The notes under the pieces: model-generated | Databases searched by the model: none | Told to the model about the DNA's origin: nothing | Seen by the model: only the letters and a program-made list of their open reading frames with translations | NCBI GenBank assembly: GCA_964460655.1 | Contig: CAYWSH010000003.1 | Span: 1-64,000, forward strand | Reading direction: 5' to 3' | DNA length: 64,000 bases | From: CAVUAF01 sp964460655 | Lineage (GTDB): Bacteria > Acidobacteriota > Terriglobia > Terriglobales > Acidobacteriaceae | Program-made: the position numbers and the translations under genes | Shown: piece after piece, positions 34,597-43,413 of the stretch | How the letters are laid out: each line of letters begins with the position of its first letter | Position numbering within the stretch: position 1 is the first letter of the stretch

Positions 34597-34614
34597 TCCG
34601 CCGGCTGCTTGGTC

Positions 34615-35448
34615 TCAATCAGCCAGGCGAGCCAGCACCGCTTCGAAGTCCTCATCTCGTCCCTGCCAACGCAACTGGTCCACATCGTCGAACAGCGCGA
34701 TGTCGGTCCGCAGCGTCGCGAGGGTGCGAAACAGCATCGCTTGGGTCCGTTCGCGTGCGAGCGTGGCGGCTAGAGTGCTCGCATTCGCGACCTTCACCCC
34801 CCACTGGCGGTAGTCATCGGGAACAGATTCCAAGTGGCTGAATCTGGCCAGGACCGCGGCCGAGGACTTTGCTCCCCATCCCGGCAGTCCGGGATATCCA
34901 TCGGCTGCATCCCCCACCAGTGCGAGATAGTCAGGGATGGACGCCGGCGGGACGCCGAATTTCTTGATCACTCCGGTCTCGTCCAAGGTGACCTGTGTCC
35001 GCCGGATCAGTTGCACGATGCGGGTACCCCGCACGCACTGGGCAAGGTCTTTATCGGGTGTGCAGATGACCACACGTCCTACGCGAGCATCGCTCGCCGC
35101 GGCCGTTGCGGCAGCAGCCAGGGCATCGTCTGCCTCGAATTCAACCATCGGCCAAACCACCACGCCGGCCGAGCGCAACGCGTCTTCGAGCAGGGGGAAT
35201 TGTGCCAGCAGGTCAGGCTCAATGCCCTCGCTCGTTTTGTAGCCGGGCCAGAGTCCGTTACGGAATGACTCGATGACGTGATCGGTGGCGACCGCGAGGT
35301 GCGTCGTGCCGTTGCGAATCATCGTTCGCATCGAGGTGAGTACCCCGCGGACGGCGGCGACCTCCATGCCATTACGATCTTTCGCCGACGGCAAGGCGTA
35401 GTAGTGGCGAAACAATTCATACGTGCCGTCGATCAGGAATATGTCCAA
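34615..35448 (-). CDS. Stand-alone 5'-nuclease of the DNA-polymerase-I N-terminal type
   Basis: A 277-residue homologue of the 5'-3' exonuclease/flap endonuclease domain of Pol I. Acidic metal ligands are visible in DIFLIDGTYELFRHYYAL, EFEADDALAA and CTPDKDLAQ; a helix-3-turn-helix DNA-binding part follows (PDYLALVGDAADGYPGLPGWGAKSSAAVLARF). No polymerase domain is attached, so it resembles ExoIX-like proteins that process flaps or RNA primers. GGGGAG precedes the ATG. Confidence 0.88.
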   Translation of the reverse strand: MDIFLIDGTYELFRHYYALPSAKDRNGMEVAAVRGVLTSMRTMIRNGTTHLAVATDHVIESFRNGLWPGYKTSEGIEPDLLAQFPLLEDALRSAGVVVWPMVEFEADDALAAAATAAASDARVGRVVICTPDKDLAQCVRGTRIVQLIRRTQVTLDETGVIKKFGVPPASIPDYLALVGDAADGYPGLPGWGAKSSAAVLARFSHLESVPDDYRQWGVKVANASTLAATLARERTQAMLFRTLATLRTDIALFDDVDQLRWQGRDEDFEAVLARLAD

Positions 35449-35516
35449 TGCCGCTCCCCGAGCGGAACGCTACAGGAAGGGCCATGCGCAATCAATCGAG
35501 CGGAGCGCTATGCGGC

Positions 35517-35546
35517 AAAAAAAGCTGCCCATTGCTGAGCAGCTTT
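35517..35546 (-). terminator. Intrinsic terminator of the duplicated secreted-protein gene
   Basis: On the minus strand AAAGCTGC and GCAGCTTT pair (35546-35539 with 35528-35521) over a 10-base loop and run into seven T (35523-35517). It lies 23 bases after the stop of the 35569-36366 gene. Confidence 0.8.
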
Positions 35547-35568
35547 GAGTTCTGGTCTTTTCCGACCG

Positions 35569-36366
35569 CTACTTCGGTTCGGTCGCGCAGCCTTTGGAGA
35601 CGGTCCGCACGTTCGCCACGTTGATGCCTATCTGCGGGATCTGCACCCCGACCTGCTGTGCCAGTTGGGCCTGGCGCTGGGCGTCGATCTCGCGGCGGGA
35701 ATTGTCGATGCGGCCGCCAACGTCAACGGTCTCGCCGACGTGGTCGCGCAGGCTAGCGATGCTGCGCAAGCGATACAGGGAACCGTCGGTGGCCCGGAGC
35801 ACGAAGAAGTCCTCCGTGCCTACCAGGCAGCCGGTAAAGTGCTGCATCGCTGACGAGTCGTTATCAACCACGATCGGCACGCCCGCCGCTTGCGGCAACG
35901 CGCCGCCGGTAGTGGTGGTCGTGGTAGTGGTTTGCGAAGCGCTCGGCACCGTGGTGGTCGTGGTCTGCTGCGCAGGCGCAGGGACCGGCACCGGTATGAT
36001 GATCGCGACGCCGTTCTTCACTTCCGCACACCCGTGGGAGACGGTCGTGATCTCGCTAACGTTCAGGCCGTGCCGCGGCATCTCCACGCCCGCGGCGTTT
36101 GCCGCCGGCGTCTGTGCCTGAGCCACGCGTTCGCGCTCATGATCGCTGATCTGGCCCTTGAGTTCGACGACGTCGCCAAGATGCGCCTTGAAGTCGTCCT
36201 CGCTGTGGCTGTGCAGACGATAGAGCTGGCCATCATCGGCACGCAGCATGTAATTGTCGTGCGTGCCTACCAGACAGCCGCGGTAATACTCTTTGGCGCC
36301 GGCTGACGGGACAGCCAACAGAGCGATCACCGCGACGGCAATAAGAACACCAATACGATTTCGCAT
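35569..36366 (-). CDS. Secreted protein with two copies of an OB-like domain joined by a Thr-rich linker
   Basis: A 265-residue exported protein (MRNRIGVLIAVAVIALLAVPSAGA). Residues ~26-118 and ~176-262 are copies of each other: GCLVGTHDNYMLRADDGQLYRL matches GCLVGTEDFFVLRATDGSLYRL; GDVVELKGQI matches GETVDVGGRI; TTVSHGCAE matches RTVSKGCAT. Each copy has one N- and one C-terminal Cys, probably a disulfide. The linker is a run of threonines and prolines. ATG 36366 has AAGGAGAT upstream. Function unknown; the fold is a guess. Confidence 0.72.
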   Translation of the reverse strand: MRNRIGVLIAVAVIALLAVPSAGAKEYYRGCLVGTHDNYMLRADDGQLYRLHSHSEDDFKAHLGDVVELKGQISDHERERVAQAQTPAANAAGVEMPRHGLNVSEITTVSHGCAEVKNGVAIIIPVPVPAPAQQTTTTTVPSASQTTTTTTTTGGALPQAAGVPIVVDNDSSAMQHFTGCLVGTEDFFVLRATDGSLYRLRSIASLRDHVGETVDVGGRIDNSRREIDAQRQAQLAQQVGVQIPQIGINVANVRTVSKGCATEPK

Positions 36367-36689
36367 GTTTATCTCCTTTTCTTGAGAGACTCCGCAGGGT
36401 CCGCCAAGAAACACGCTGGCGGCTACGAGCCCTACGGGCTCACTTCGGGATCGACGCTTTTGTCGAAGATGCCCTTATTTAGAACCGCCGGGATGAGCCG
36501 CAGGATGTCTCCCGTAAGGGCTCAAACCAGCCCTGAGAGCACCGCTAGAAGAGGATCGCTATCTTGAGGGCCATACAGCGAGTGGCTCGCCGCGCAGCGT
36601 GGGTTGGGGAGCGCTCTCCGCTGTGGTACGATGCGCCGCATCCTGCGGCGCGCTGCGCTGCCCAGAGTCCAAAATTAAGCGAGGTTGCA
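36367..36689. other. Intergenic region with promoter and small hairpins
   Basis: 323 bases between divergent genes. Besides the promoter and hairpin listed separately it holds a perfect GAGCCC-TAC-GGGCTC hairpin at 36427-36441 and TCGAC-N6-GTCGA nearby. I see no small ORF with good signals. Confidence 0.5.
36604..36651 (+). promoter_or_regulatory. Promoter of the S9 peptidase gene with a hairpin at the predicted 5' end
   Basis: TTGGGG (36604-36609), 17-bp spacer, TACGAT (36627-36632). A perfect 8-bp hairpin, GCGCCGCA-TCC-TGCGGCGC (36633-36651), begins right after the -10, so it would be an operator over the start site or a stabilising stem at the mRNA 5' end. Confidence 0.5.
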
Positions 36690-39080
36690 ATGTTCCGGAG
36701 ACAGCTCACATTGGCTGTTTTTGCTCTCGTGATCCTGAATGTAAGCGCTTACACGCAGCCCACACGTGCCGATTATGAACACGCGCTCAACCTGCGCGAG
36801 CGCTATCGGAACCTGGCGCTCAACATTGCCGAGCCGCCGGTCTGGATCCGCGGCAGCGGCCACAAGTTCACATACCGCAAGAGCGAGGCAGGCGGCGGCA
36901 GCTTTGTGCTGGTGGATGCCGATGCCGGAACCAAGGGGCCGGCATTCGATCACGCCGCGGTGGCAGCAGCTTTGTCGCGCGCGACGGGCGAGCATTACAC
37001 CGCGGTGACGCTGCCGTTCCGTGCCTTTTTGTCGACGGATAGCGGCATCGAGTTTCCGCTCGGCGATAACCGCTGGAAATGCACGTCGGCCGACACCACC
37101 TGTTCGATCATGGGACCGCTGCGCGCGGGGAATTTCGGGCAGAGGTTCTTCGACCTTCCCGATGACGAGAATGACAACGCCCGCGACGCCACCAGCCGAC
37201 CTTCGCCCGATCACAAGTGGGAAGCCTTCATCGATAACTTCAATGTCTGGTTGCGGCCCGCGAAGCCGGGGCAGGGACGACGTGGGCGTGGCGCCGTCGC
37301 CGGCGAGCCGACTCCCGAGAATACAGCGGCGACGGAAGGAGCTTTTGCGCTCAGTCTCGATGGATCGGAGGGGAATGCCTACTCACTGCGCGACATTGCG
37401 TGGTCACCCGATTCACGGTACCTGGCCGCCTACCGCGTGCGTCCGGGATACGACCGCGAAGTACATTACGTCGAATCATCTCCGACCGATCAGCTCCAGC
37501 CCAAGTATTCGTCGATGCGGTACAACAAACCCGGCGACGTGCTCGCATCGCAACAGCCGGTACTGTTCGATATCGCCACCAAGCGCGAAACCAATATCGA
37601 CAACACCCTGTTCCCGAATCCCTATCAGCTTTCCCGTATCACCTGGTGGAAAGACAGCCGTGGATTCACCTTCGAGTACAACCAGCGCGGACATCAGATC
37701 TACCGCGTAGTCGAGGTGGATGCAGCGACCGGCAAGGCGCGCGACTTCGTCACGGAGAAGAGCGCGACATTCATCGACTACCCGCGGCTTTCGTCGAATG
37801 CACGCGATCACGGATGGATCTATCGCCACGACGTGAACGACGGGAAGGAAGTCATCTGGATGTCGGAACGCGATGGCTGGCCGCATCTTTATCTATACAA
37901 CGGCAAGACGGGGCAGCTCGAGAATCAGATCACCAAGGGAACGTGGGACGTACGCGCCGTGGACCGCGTCGATGATGAAAAGCGCCAGATATGGTTCGAG
38001 GCCAGCGGGATGTATCCCGGCAAGGACCCGTACTTCGTTTACGCCTACAAGATCAACTTCGACGGCACGGGTCTTATTCGGTTGACGGACGACGAGGGCA
38101 ATCACGATCTGCGTTACTCGCTCGATGGGAAGTATTTCGTCGATACGTGGTCTACGGTCGCTAGCGCGCCGGTCACGCAGCTGCGGCGTACGGAAGACAA
38201 CAAAGTCGTGCTCGAGCTCGAGCGTGGTGACATTCGTCAGCTGATCGCGGCCGGCTGGAATCCGCCCGAGGTCTTCAGCGCCATGGGCCGTGACGGCAAG
38301 ACGGATATCTGGGGTGTGATCTACAAGCCGGCGCATTTCGATCCCGCGAAGAAGTACCAGGTGATCGAGAACATCTATGCCGGGCCACAGGGATCGTTTG
38401 TGCCCAAGGCGTTTGCGGCCACGGGTGAACCCCTCACCGAGTTGGGGTTCGTCGTGGTCCATATCGACGGCATGGGCACGAATAACCGCTCCAAGGCCTT
38501 CCACGACGTCGCCTGGAACAACCTGAAAGATGCCGGACTGGAAGACCGTATTCTGTGGCACAAGGCAGCCGCCGCATCGCGGCCGTGGTACGACATTTCG
38601 CAGGGCGCGGGGATATTCGGCACTTCCGCCGGTGGGCAGAACACGATGTCGGCATTGCTGTTCCATCCGGAGTTCTACAAGGTCGGAGTGGCGAACAGCG
38701 GCTCGCACGACAACCGCATGGACAAGATCTGGTGGAATGAACTGTGGATGGGCTGGCCCATCGGCCCGCAATACGCCGCCTCGTCCAATGTGGACAACGC
38801 TCACCTGCTGCAAGGCAAGCTCATGCTGGTAGTCGGGGAGATGGACAAGAACGTGGATCCGTCATCCACTTTCCAAGTGGTGAATGCGCTGATCAAGGCC
38901 AACAAGAGATTCGATCTGTTGTTTGTGCCGGGCGGTGGGCACGGCGCCGGCGGTCAGTACGGCCAGCGGCTGCTGATGGACTTCTTCGTCCATAACATGC
39001 TCCACGCGGAACCACCTGAGTGGAATGATGCGCCGCCGCTGCCGGGACCCCGGACGGCGACCGCCGTGGGAGGGCAGTAG
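36690..39080 (+). CDS. Secreted S9-family (dipeptidyl-peptidase-IV-like) serine peptidase
   Basis: A 796-residue exported enzyme (signal MFRRQLTLAVFALVILNVSAYTQ). Residues ~40-500 are the beta-propeller that limits access to small peptides; residues ~540-770 are the alpha/beta hydrolase. The triad is visible: Ser646 (FGTSAGG), Asp719 (VGEMDKNV) and His751 (GGGHGAGG). DPP-IV-like enzymes remove dipeptides, often after Pro or Ala. ATG 36690 has GAGGT 7 bases upstream; the frame open from 36564 is too early. An Xaa-Pro aminopeptidase lies 4 kb on. Confidence 0.88.
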   Translation: MFRRQLTLAVFALVILNVSAYTQPTRADYEHALNLRERYRNLALNIAEPPVWIRGSGHKFTYRKSEAGGGSFVLVDADAGTKGPAFDHAAVAAALSRATGEHYTAVTLPFRAFLSTDSGIEFPLGDNRWKCTSADTTCSIMGPLRAGNFGQRFFDLPDDENDNARDATSRPSPDHKWEAFIDNFNVWLRPAKPGQGRRGRGAVAGEPTPENTAATEGAFALSLDGSEGNAYSLRDIAWSPDSRYLAAYRVRPGYDREVHYVESSPTDQLQPKYSSMRYNKPGDVLASQQPVLFDIATKRETNIDNTLFPNPYQLSRITWWKDSRGFTFEYNQRGHQIYRVVEVDAATGKARDFVTEKSATFIDYPRLSSNARDHGWIYRHDVNDGKEVIWMSERDGWPHLYLYNGKTGQLENQITKGTWDVRAVDRVDDEKRQIWFEASGMYPGKDPYFVYAYKINFDGTGLIRLTDDEGNHDLRYSLDGKYFVDTWSTVASAPVTQLRRTEDNKVVLELERGDIRQLIAAGWNPPEVFSAMGRDGKTDIWGVIYKPAHFDPAKKYQVIENIYAGPQGSFVPKAFAATGEPLTELGFVVVHIDGMGTNNRSKAFHDVAWNNLKDAGLEDRILWHKAAAASRPWYDISQGAGIFGTSAGGQNTMSALLFHPEFYKVGVANSGSHDNRMDKIWWNELWMGWPIGPQYAASSNVDNAHLLQGKLMLVVGEMDKNVDPSSTFQVVNALIKANKRFDLLFVPGGGHGAGGQYGQRLLMDFFVHNMLHAEPPEWNDAPPLPGPRTATAVGGQ

Positions 39081-39196
39081 GTCAAGCAGACTGGGAGCGC
39101 ATCCATCGCAACTTCAGCGCGAGCGGCGTGCCGATGAACTCGGAGGACTCGGCCGCTACGGAATAGACGCAAGCGGCGGATGTCCGCGCTTTGGGC

Positions 39197-39265
39197 GCAT
39201 TGCTTTCGTCAATGCAACGCCTCCGGTTTTTCCTGCTTGAAGCGGCTGCCGTCATTTCCTACGAT
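39197..39265 (+). promoter_or_regulatory. Promoter and inverted repeat upstream of the sox-like operon
   Basis: TTGAAG (39237-39242), 17-bp spacer, TACGAT (39260-39265). Upstream, GCATTG-N7-CAATGC (39197-39215) is a perfect inverted repeat and a candidate operator. The rest of the 223-base gap after the S9 gene shows nothing else. Confidence 0.55.
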
Positions 39266-39303
39266 GCATTTGCTCTCTGGTGCTCTTGGCACCGCGCGCC
39301 CCC

Positions 39304-41547
39304 ATGCCTACGAACCCCGTTGATCCTGGTCATCGGCTCATCCTCGATGGGAAGCCCATGTCATTTCGTGAAGATGACACGGTTCTGCTCGCGCTGATGC
39401 GCGCAGGGATCCATCCGACCGGCGGGGGCTGCCTCTGCCTTGCGGGTGATTGCGCCCACTGCCTGGCGGTAGTGAACGGCGTCGCTTATGTGCGCACCTG
39501 CCAGACCAAGGCAAAGCCGGGGATGGTGGTGGAGCGGCATCCCGCAAATGGATACCCGAAGTTGCTACGCGATGACGTGCCCACCACTCCCGTGACGGTG
39601 CGCAATCTGCACTGCGATGTGGTGGTGATCGGTATGGGCGAAGCAGGCCGCGCCGAAGCAGAGCAAGCCCAGCGTAGGGGCAAGCGAGTCATCACCCTGG
39701 ATGCCGGGGCCGGCGAGGAAGTCATTGGCGTTTACCCGGGCCCGCTGGTGGTGGCGCGGACTGACGCGGGCATGTTGCAGGTGCATCCGAGCGAGGAGAT
39801 CGTTGTGGCAACCGGGGCAGCAGAGATCCAAGCAGTAGCACCCGGCAACGGCTTGATGGGGATCTTCACCAAGCAAGCTGCCGAAGAGCTCGCGGCAGCT
39901 GGAGTCGATCTTGGAAGACTGGTTGCCGTCGGTACACCACCGAGAGGTGTTGCGTGCGAGAAGACCGACGGCAATATCGTCCGTTTCGAAGGCAGCGATC
40001 GCGTGCAGGCGGTCGTGGTGCGCGATACGGCGGGAAAGGAACAGAGGCTCACGTGTGATTCGGTCTCGGTTTCCATGGGACTGTATCCGCGCGATGCGCT
40101 GTTCCGTATGGGCCGAACGCTGAATCCTACGGGCAGCCGAGCAGTGGTTCGTGTGGTCGGCAGCGCTGCCCAGACGGCTGATATTCCACCGTGTCCGCAA
40201 GCGGGGACCGTGTGCCCGTGTTCCGGTGTGAAGGTGGAAGACCTGCAAATGGTCTGGGAGCACGGCTTTCACGAACTCGAGATGGTGAAGCGTGCGACCC
40301 TGGCAGGGACCGGTACATGTCAAGGTTCGGTATGTCTCCCGCACATTCGCAGCTTTCTCGCCGATCGCGGTGAAACGTTACAAGCGCCCTTCACGGCTCG
40401 TCCCGTCACGCGCCAGGTCACGATCGGCGAAGCAGCTGCGGGCGCGCAGCATATGGCGACACCGCGCACGGCGCTGCACGACGAACACCTGCGTCTCGGT
40501 GCAGCGATGGAGCGGATCGGCGGCTGGTGGCGGCCGTGGCACTACGGCGATCAAGCGGAGGAGTACCGGGCGGTCCGCGAGGCTGTCTCGCTGGGCGACG
40601 TGAGCACGCTCGGCAAGATGATGGTTTCCGGTCCTGATGCGTTAGCTTTTCTGGAGCGGCTCTATCCCACGAAGGTCGCGACCATCAAGCCCGGCCGTTG
40701 TCGCTACGTTCTGCTGCTCGACGAGCGGGGATACTGCATCGACGATGGCATGATCTGTCGCGACAGCGACACCCGTTTCTACCTGACCTTCACCACCGGT
40801 GGCGCCACGCATGCCGAGCTCTGGGTCCGGGACTGGGCCGAGACCTGGAACATGGATGTGCGCATCCTGAATCGCACGATGTCCATGGGCGCCATCAACG
40901 TGACCGGGCCGCTGGCGAGCGAACTGCTCAAGCGAGCGGGGGCGGCTGCATTGCCGGAGTATCTGGAACAAAAGCAAGCGGAGGTCGCCGGAGTCGCTTG
41001 CCGCATCTTTCGCCTCAGCTTTACCGGAGAGCTCTCCTATGAGCTGCACCATCCCGCGGGGGAAGCAGTCAACTTGTGGCGCAGCCTGATGCAGGCGGGT
41101 GCGGGGCTGGGAGTGAGACCACACGGGCTCGACGTCCTCTTGCGGCTGCGGCTTGAAAAAGGGCACATCCTTGTCGGCCAGGACACGGATTTCGATTCGA
41201 CCCCGCGGCGTCTCGGTCATGAATGGGCAGTGAAGCTGGAGAAGCCGGAGTTCATCGGCAAGCATGCGCTCCTGCGGACGAACAAGATCCCGCTCGATCG
41301 CAAGCTGGTCGGACTCGAGACCGATGGCCCGACGCCCAAAGAGGGTGCGGTGCTGTGGAAGGGGCCTGACTATGCGGGATATGTGACTTCCAGCGTTTAC
41401 TCGCCGGCTTTGCGCAAGACGGTGATGCTGGCATGGCTCAGGCTCTTTGAGAACCAGCTTCCGGAGGAAGTGACTATCCACGGTCATGCGGCGCGTCGCG
41501 TCGCTACGCCGTTCTACGACCCGGAGGGAACCCGTGCGCGCGCTTGA
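39304..41547 (+). CDS. soxA: Sarcosine-oxidase alpha-like fusion: [2Fe-2S] ferredoxin, FAD/NAD domain, BFD-like [2Fe-2S], aminomethyltransferase
   Basis: A 747-residue protein, shorter than classical SoxA (about 960-1000). Residues ~10-95 are a ferredoxin-like fold that keeps CLAGDCAHC plus a later Cys (VRTC), the plant-type cluster pattern. Residues ~100-310 are a dinucleotide fold (VVVIGMGEAGRAEAEQAQRRGK). CPCSG ... CQGSVC (~305-350) is a BFD-like [2Fe-2S] site. Residues ~390-740 are a GcvT/folate-binding domain (FTGELSYELHHPAGE, LRLRLEKGHILVGQDTDFDSTP). First gene of an alpha-gamma-beta-delta operon. Start ATG 39304 lacks a Shine-Dalgarno; GTG 39280 is possible. Confidence 0.82.
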   Translation: MPTNPVDPGHRLILDGKPMSFREDDTVLLALMRAGIHPTGGGCLCLAGDCAHCLAVVNGVAYVRTCQTKAKPGMVVERHPANGYPKLLRDDVPTTPVTVRNLHCDVVVIGMGEAGRAEAEQAQRRGKRVITLDAGAGEEVIGVYPGPLVVARTDAGMLQVHPSEEIVVATGAAEIQAVAPGNGLMGIFTKQAAEELAAAGVDLGRLVAVGTPPRGVACEKTDGNIVRFEGSDRVQAVVVRDTAGKEQRLTCDSVSVSMGLYPRDALFRMGRTLNPTGSRAVVRVVGSAAQTADIPPCPQAGTVCPCSGVKVEDLQMVWEHGFHELEMVKRATLAGTGTCQGSVCLPHIRSFLADRGETLQAPFTARPVTRQVTIGEAAAGAQHMATPRTALHDEHLRLGAAMERIGGWWRPWHYGDQAEEYRAVREAVSLGDVSTLGKMMVSGPDALAFLERLYPTKVATIKPGRCRYVLLLDERGYCIDDGMICRDSDTRFYLTFTTGGATHAELWVRDWAETWNMDVRILNRTMSMGAINVTGPLASELLKRAGAAALPEYLEQKQAEVAGVACRIFRLSFTGELSYELHHPAGEAVNLWRSLMQAGAGLGVRPHGLDVLLRLRLEKGHILVGQDTDFDSTPRRLGHEWAVKLEKPEFIGKHALLRTNKIPLDRKLVGLETDGPTPKEGAVLWKGPDYAGYVTSSVYSPALRKTVMLAWLRLFENQLPEEVTIHGHAARRVATPFYDPEGTRARA

Positions 41548-41917
41548 ACTGATGCGGGGCACCCGCGTGGTTGCGACGGCGCTTGCGCTCGCGAATGTTC
41601 GCTGGCCAGCCGGAACCATCGTGCTGCGCACCGCACCGGACGAGATACTCGCCTTTCCCGCCTGCTCACCAAATGTGAGTGGCGACCCGCACGCGATCGT
41701 GGACGTCGAGGAGGGCTTCGTGGGTGCGTGGTTCTCGGCCGACGAAGCCGATCGAATCCTTGAACATCACTGCGAATGGGAGGTTCCGGCTGTGCGCCCC
41801 GCGTTTGCGCAAGGCGCCATCGCGGAATTACCGGCCAAGCTCTGGTTAGAACGGGACCGCGTCTTGATCCTGGTACCGGCGCCGTACGCGGCCGAATTCA
41901 CGGAGCGCATCGCGTGA
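41534..41917 (+). CDS. soxG: Sarcosine-oxidase gamma-like subunit
   Basis: A 127-residue protein overlapping the alpha gene by 14 bases. The start is GTG 41534 with GGAGGG six bases before it. Sequence is weakly conserved, as expected for SoxG, but size, position and a C-terminal LWLERDRVLILVPAPYAAEF pattern fit a GcvT-related gamma chain that helps bind folate. The longer frame from 41486 is not supported. Confidence 0.65.
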   Translation: MRALELMRGTRVVATALALANVRWPAGTIVLRTAPDEILAFPACSPNVSGDPHAIVDVEEGFVGAWFSADEADRILEHHCEWEVPAVRPAFAQGAIAELPAKLWLERDRVLILVPAPYAAEFTERIA

Positions 41918-43119
41918 ACGAATTCATCGAACGCCAGGTCGAGTTCCAGTGGACGAAGCCGAAGCCGAGCTACGACGTGGTGATCGTTGGCGGCGGAGGG
42001 CATGGTCTGGCGACAGCGTATTACCTGGCGACGCGGCACAACATCACGAATGTGGCGGTGCTGGAGCAGAAGTACATCGGGTCGGGAAACAGCGGGCGCA
42101 ATACCACGGTGATCCGTTCGAACTACGGCATTCCCGAAGCGGTCAAGTTCTATCAGCGCAGCGTGGATCTCTACTACGGGCTGGAGCAGGAGACCGGCCG
42201 CTGGATCATGCACCAGCAGAAAGGTCTGTTGTGGCTCGCGCACAATGAGGCCGGCATTCGTGGAGAACGCGCGCGCGCCGAAGTGAACACCGCTTTCGGC
42301 GCGAAGACCGAATATGTGGAACCGTCCGAGATCAAGAGGATCTGCCCGCAACTCGACCTGAGTGGCGGGGGAAAATGGCCGATCGTGGGAGGTACTTATC
42401 ACCCTGCAGGTTCGACGGCACGCCATGACCGCGTGGTATGGGCATTTGCGGAAGGCGCCATGCGGAGTGGTGTCCACATCCATCAGCGAACGGCTGTCAC
42501 GGGGCTGCTGAGATCCGGCGACCGCGTGACCGGAGTGATGACGGACAAGGGTCCGATCTCGGCAGGGTTGGTGGTGTCGGCGACGGGAGGTCAGGTCACC
42601 CTGCTCGCGTCGCAAGCCGGGGTCCGCTTGCCGATCCGTACGCATCAACTCCAGGCGTTCGTTACGAACCACTACGCGCTCGAATTCAACGCCATGGTGC
42701 TTTCCACGACGCTCCTTTTTTACATCTCGCAAACGGCGCGCGGCGAGATGCTTTTCGGAGCGGAGATCGATCGCCAGCCGAGCTACTCCTACAGCTCCAG
42801 CCACCCGATGCTGCAGAGCAACTGCTTCCGCGCCCTGGCGCTGCTGCCGTTCTTGCGCAATCTGCGGATCCTGCGGCAGTGGACGGGCATTTGCGACATG
42901 AGTCCCGATTACTCGCCGATCATGGGCCCAACGGGCGTGGACGGCTTTTACATCACGACCGGCTGGGGCACATGGGGGTTCAAGGCGATCCCTGCGGGAG
43001 GCGAGCAGATGGCGCAACTGATCGCGACCGGCAAAGCGGACTTGATCGCCCCGTTCGCTCTGGACCGCTTCGCACGCGACCGGACCCTGGCCGATCGCGG
43101 CTCGGCGGGAACGCACTGA
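41914..43119 (+). CDS. soxB: Sarcosine-oxidase beta-like FAD-dependent subunit
   Basis: A 401-residue DAO-family flavoprotein. The FAD motif is VVIVGGGGHGLATAYYLA (~residues 22-40), followed by SGNSGRNTTVIRSNY, the segment that carries the covalent flavin His in classical SoxB (here Asn-rich, no His). DMSPDYSPIMGPTGVDGFYITTGWGTWGFKAIPAGG is the family C-terminal motif. It oxidises the N-methyl group of sarcosine in known complexes. GTG 41914 overlaps the gamma stop as GTGA. Confidence 0.85.
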   Translation: MNEFIERQVEFQWTKPKPSYDVVIVGGGGHGLATAYYLATRHNITNVAVLEQKYIGSGNSGRNTTVIRSNYGIPEAVKFYQRSVDLYYGLEQETGRWIMHQQKGLLWLAHNEAGIRGERARAEVNTAFGAKTEYVEPSEIKRICPQLDLSGGGKWPIVGGTYHPAGSTARHDRVVWAFAEGAMRSGVHIHQRTAVTGLLRSGDRVTGVMTDKGPISAGLVVSATGGQVTLLASQAGVRLPIRTHQLQAFVTNHYALEFNAMVLSTTLLFYISQTARGEMLFGAEIDRQPSYSYSSSHPMLQSNCFRALALLPFLRNLRILRQWTGICDMSPDYSPIMGPTGVDGFYITTGWGTWGFKAIPAGGEQMAQLIATGKADLIAPFALDRFARDRTLADRGSAGTH

Positions 43120-43129
43120 GGATGAACAT

Positions 43130-43381
43130 ATGAGCCTACAGATTCCCTGTCCGCACTGTGGTCCGCGCTCGGTCCACGAATTCCTGTACGGAGAGGTTCC
43201 GGCTGTTCCCGAATCACTCACCGATCCCGACGCGCGCGATCTGGATCGCGCCTTTATGAGGAACAATCCCGCAGGCCTAACGGTGGAGCGGTGGTTCCAT
43301 GTCTACGGCTGCCGACGATGGATCACGGTGAAGCGCGACACGACCTCGGATCTGAGCCCGACGTCTGCAGCGATGAAGTGA
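43130..43381 (+). CDS. soxD: Sarcosine-oxidase delta-like zinc subunit
   Basis: An 83-residue protein with the N-terminal zinc motif CPHCG (residues 7-11), followed by RSVHEFLYGE and a Cys in YGCRRW, as in SoxD. It starts 10 bases after the beta stop. Its presence makes the four-subunit set complete and supports a heterotetrameric sarcosine-oxidase-like complex rather than a two- or three-subunit amine dehydrogenase. Confidence 0.85.
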   Translation: MSLQIPCPHCGPRSVHEFLYGEVPAVPESLTDPDARDLDRAFMRNNPAGLTVERWFHVYGCRRWITVKRDTTSDLSPTSAAMK

Positions 43382-43413
43382 AGCTGTCATCCGTTGGTTC
43401 AACGCTTTACCCT

